Shown here: positions 14,057-14,124 of the stretch, piece after piece
Numbering within the stretch: position 1 is the stretch's first letter
How the letters are laid out: every line of letters begins with the position of its first letter
Origin: Streptomyces griseus subsp. griseus
GTDB taxonomy: Bacteria > Actinomycetota > Actinomycetes > Streptomycetales > Streptomycetaceae
DNA: 14,124 bases
Assembly: GCF_000720255.1 (NCBI RefSeq)
Contig: NZ_JOJE01000074.1
Location: forward strand, 1-14,124
Reading direction: 5' to 3'
Made by a program: the position numbers and the translations under genes
Notes under the pieces: generated by a model
What the model saw: only the letters and a program-made list of their open reading frames with translations
Told to the model about the DNA's origin: nothing
The model's database searches: none

Positions 14057-14124
14057 CTATACAGCCAGTTCCTCGGTGAAGCTGGCCCAGTAGTCGTGTT
14101 CGTAGTCGATGGGGCTCTTGAAGT
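14057..14124 (-). CDS. IS3-like transposase, last 21 codons only (runs off the window)
   Basis: Reading the minus strand, the last codons encode FKSPIDYEHDYWASFTEEL followed by AV and TAG (14057-14059). The SPxxYE motif just before a short tail is typical of the C-terminus of IS3-family OrfB (DDE integrase-type) transposases. The rest of the gene lies beyond the right edge. The stop lies about 30 bp inside the presumed IS end, as expected for this family. Only 21 residues are visible, so the family call is provisional. Confidence 0.55.
   Translation of the reverse strand, partial: FKSPIDYEHDYWASFTEELAV

Noticed and set aside
1..14124. CRISPR arrays, tRNA or rRNA genes
   Set aside because: No regularly spaced repeats, tRNA cloverleaf or rRNA-like sequence was seen on either strand.

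Overview
The window is GC-rich, with strongly GC-biased third codon positions, GTG and TTG starts, and stop/start overlaps. It looks like Streptomyces or a close actinomycete. The content points to the end of a linear replicon (chromosome arm or linear plasmid). Bases 1-134 are a tandem series of hairpins of the type found at Streptomyces telomeres. They are followed by a telomere-proximal (TtrA-like) helicase with helicase-associated repeats, and by a gene recognisable as the telomere terminal protein Tpg.

Layout. 1-134: telomere-like palindrome cluster. 169-763: two small two-helix membrane protein genes pointing at the telomere. 917-4137: an unrecognised gene translationally coupled (TTGA overlap) to the helicase. 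3669-4730: a minus-strand gene of unknown function that has no stop codon until deep inside the helicase. 5120-5675: tpg, with one net +1 frameshift; no tap gene is next to it. 5709-10821: a minus-strand transposition operon of four genes. In transcription order these are a transposase-type HTH N-terminus fused straight onto a TniB/TnsC-like AAA+ ATPase, a DD(35)E Mu/TniA/TnsB-type transposase, a separate TniB/TnsC-like ATPase, and a third, degenerate ATPase-like protein. 10833-10945: noncoding DNA upstream of that operon with repeated ACAGC-type motifs and a perfect 8-bp inverted repeat, which looks like a transposon end. 10826-14026: a two-gene operon encoding a twin-motif PLD-family protein and a partner. 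Its 3' end appears cut by the transposition module and its 5' end by an IS. 14027-14124: the terminal end and last codons of an IS3-like transposase gene.

How they fit together. The left 5.7 kb is a telomere-maintenance neighbourhood: terminal palindromes, helicase and terminal protein. It has been remodelled by mobile DNA, as is usual for Streptomyces ends. The most unusual item is the transposition module. It carries two intact-looking AAA+ regulators, one of them fused to a copy of the transposase's own DNA-binding N-terminus, plus a degenerate third ATPase-like protein where Tn7/Tn5053-type elements carry a target-selection gene. The PLD operon may be a defence or DNA-processing system, but both of its ends look damaged here.
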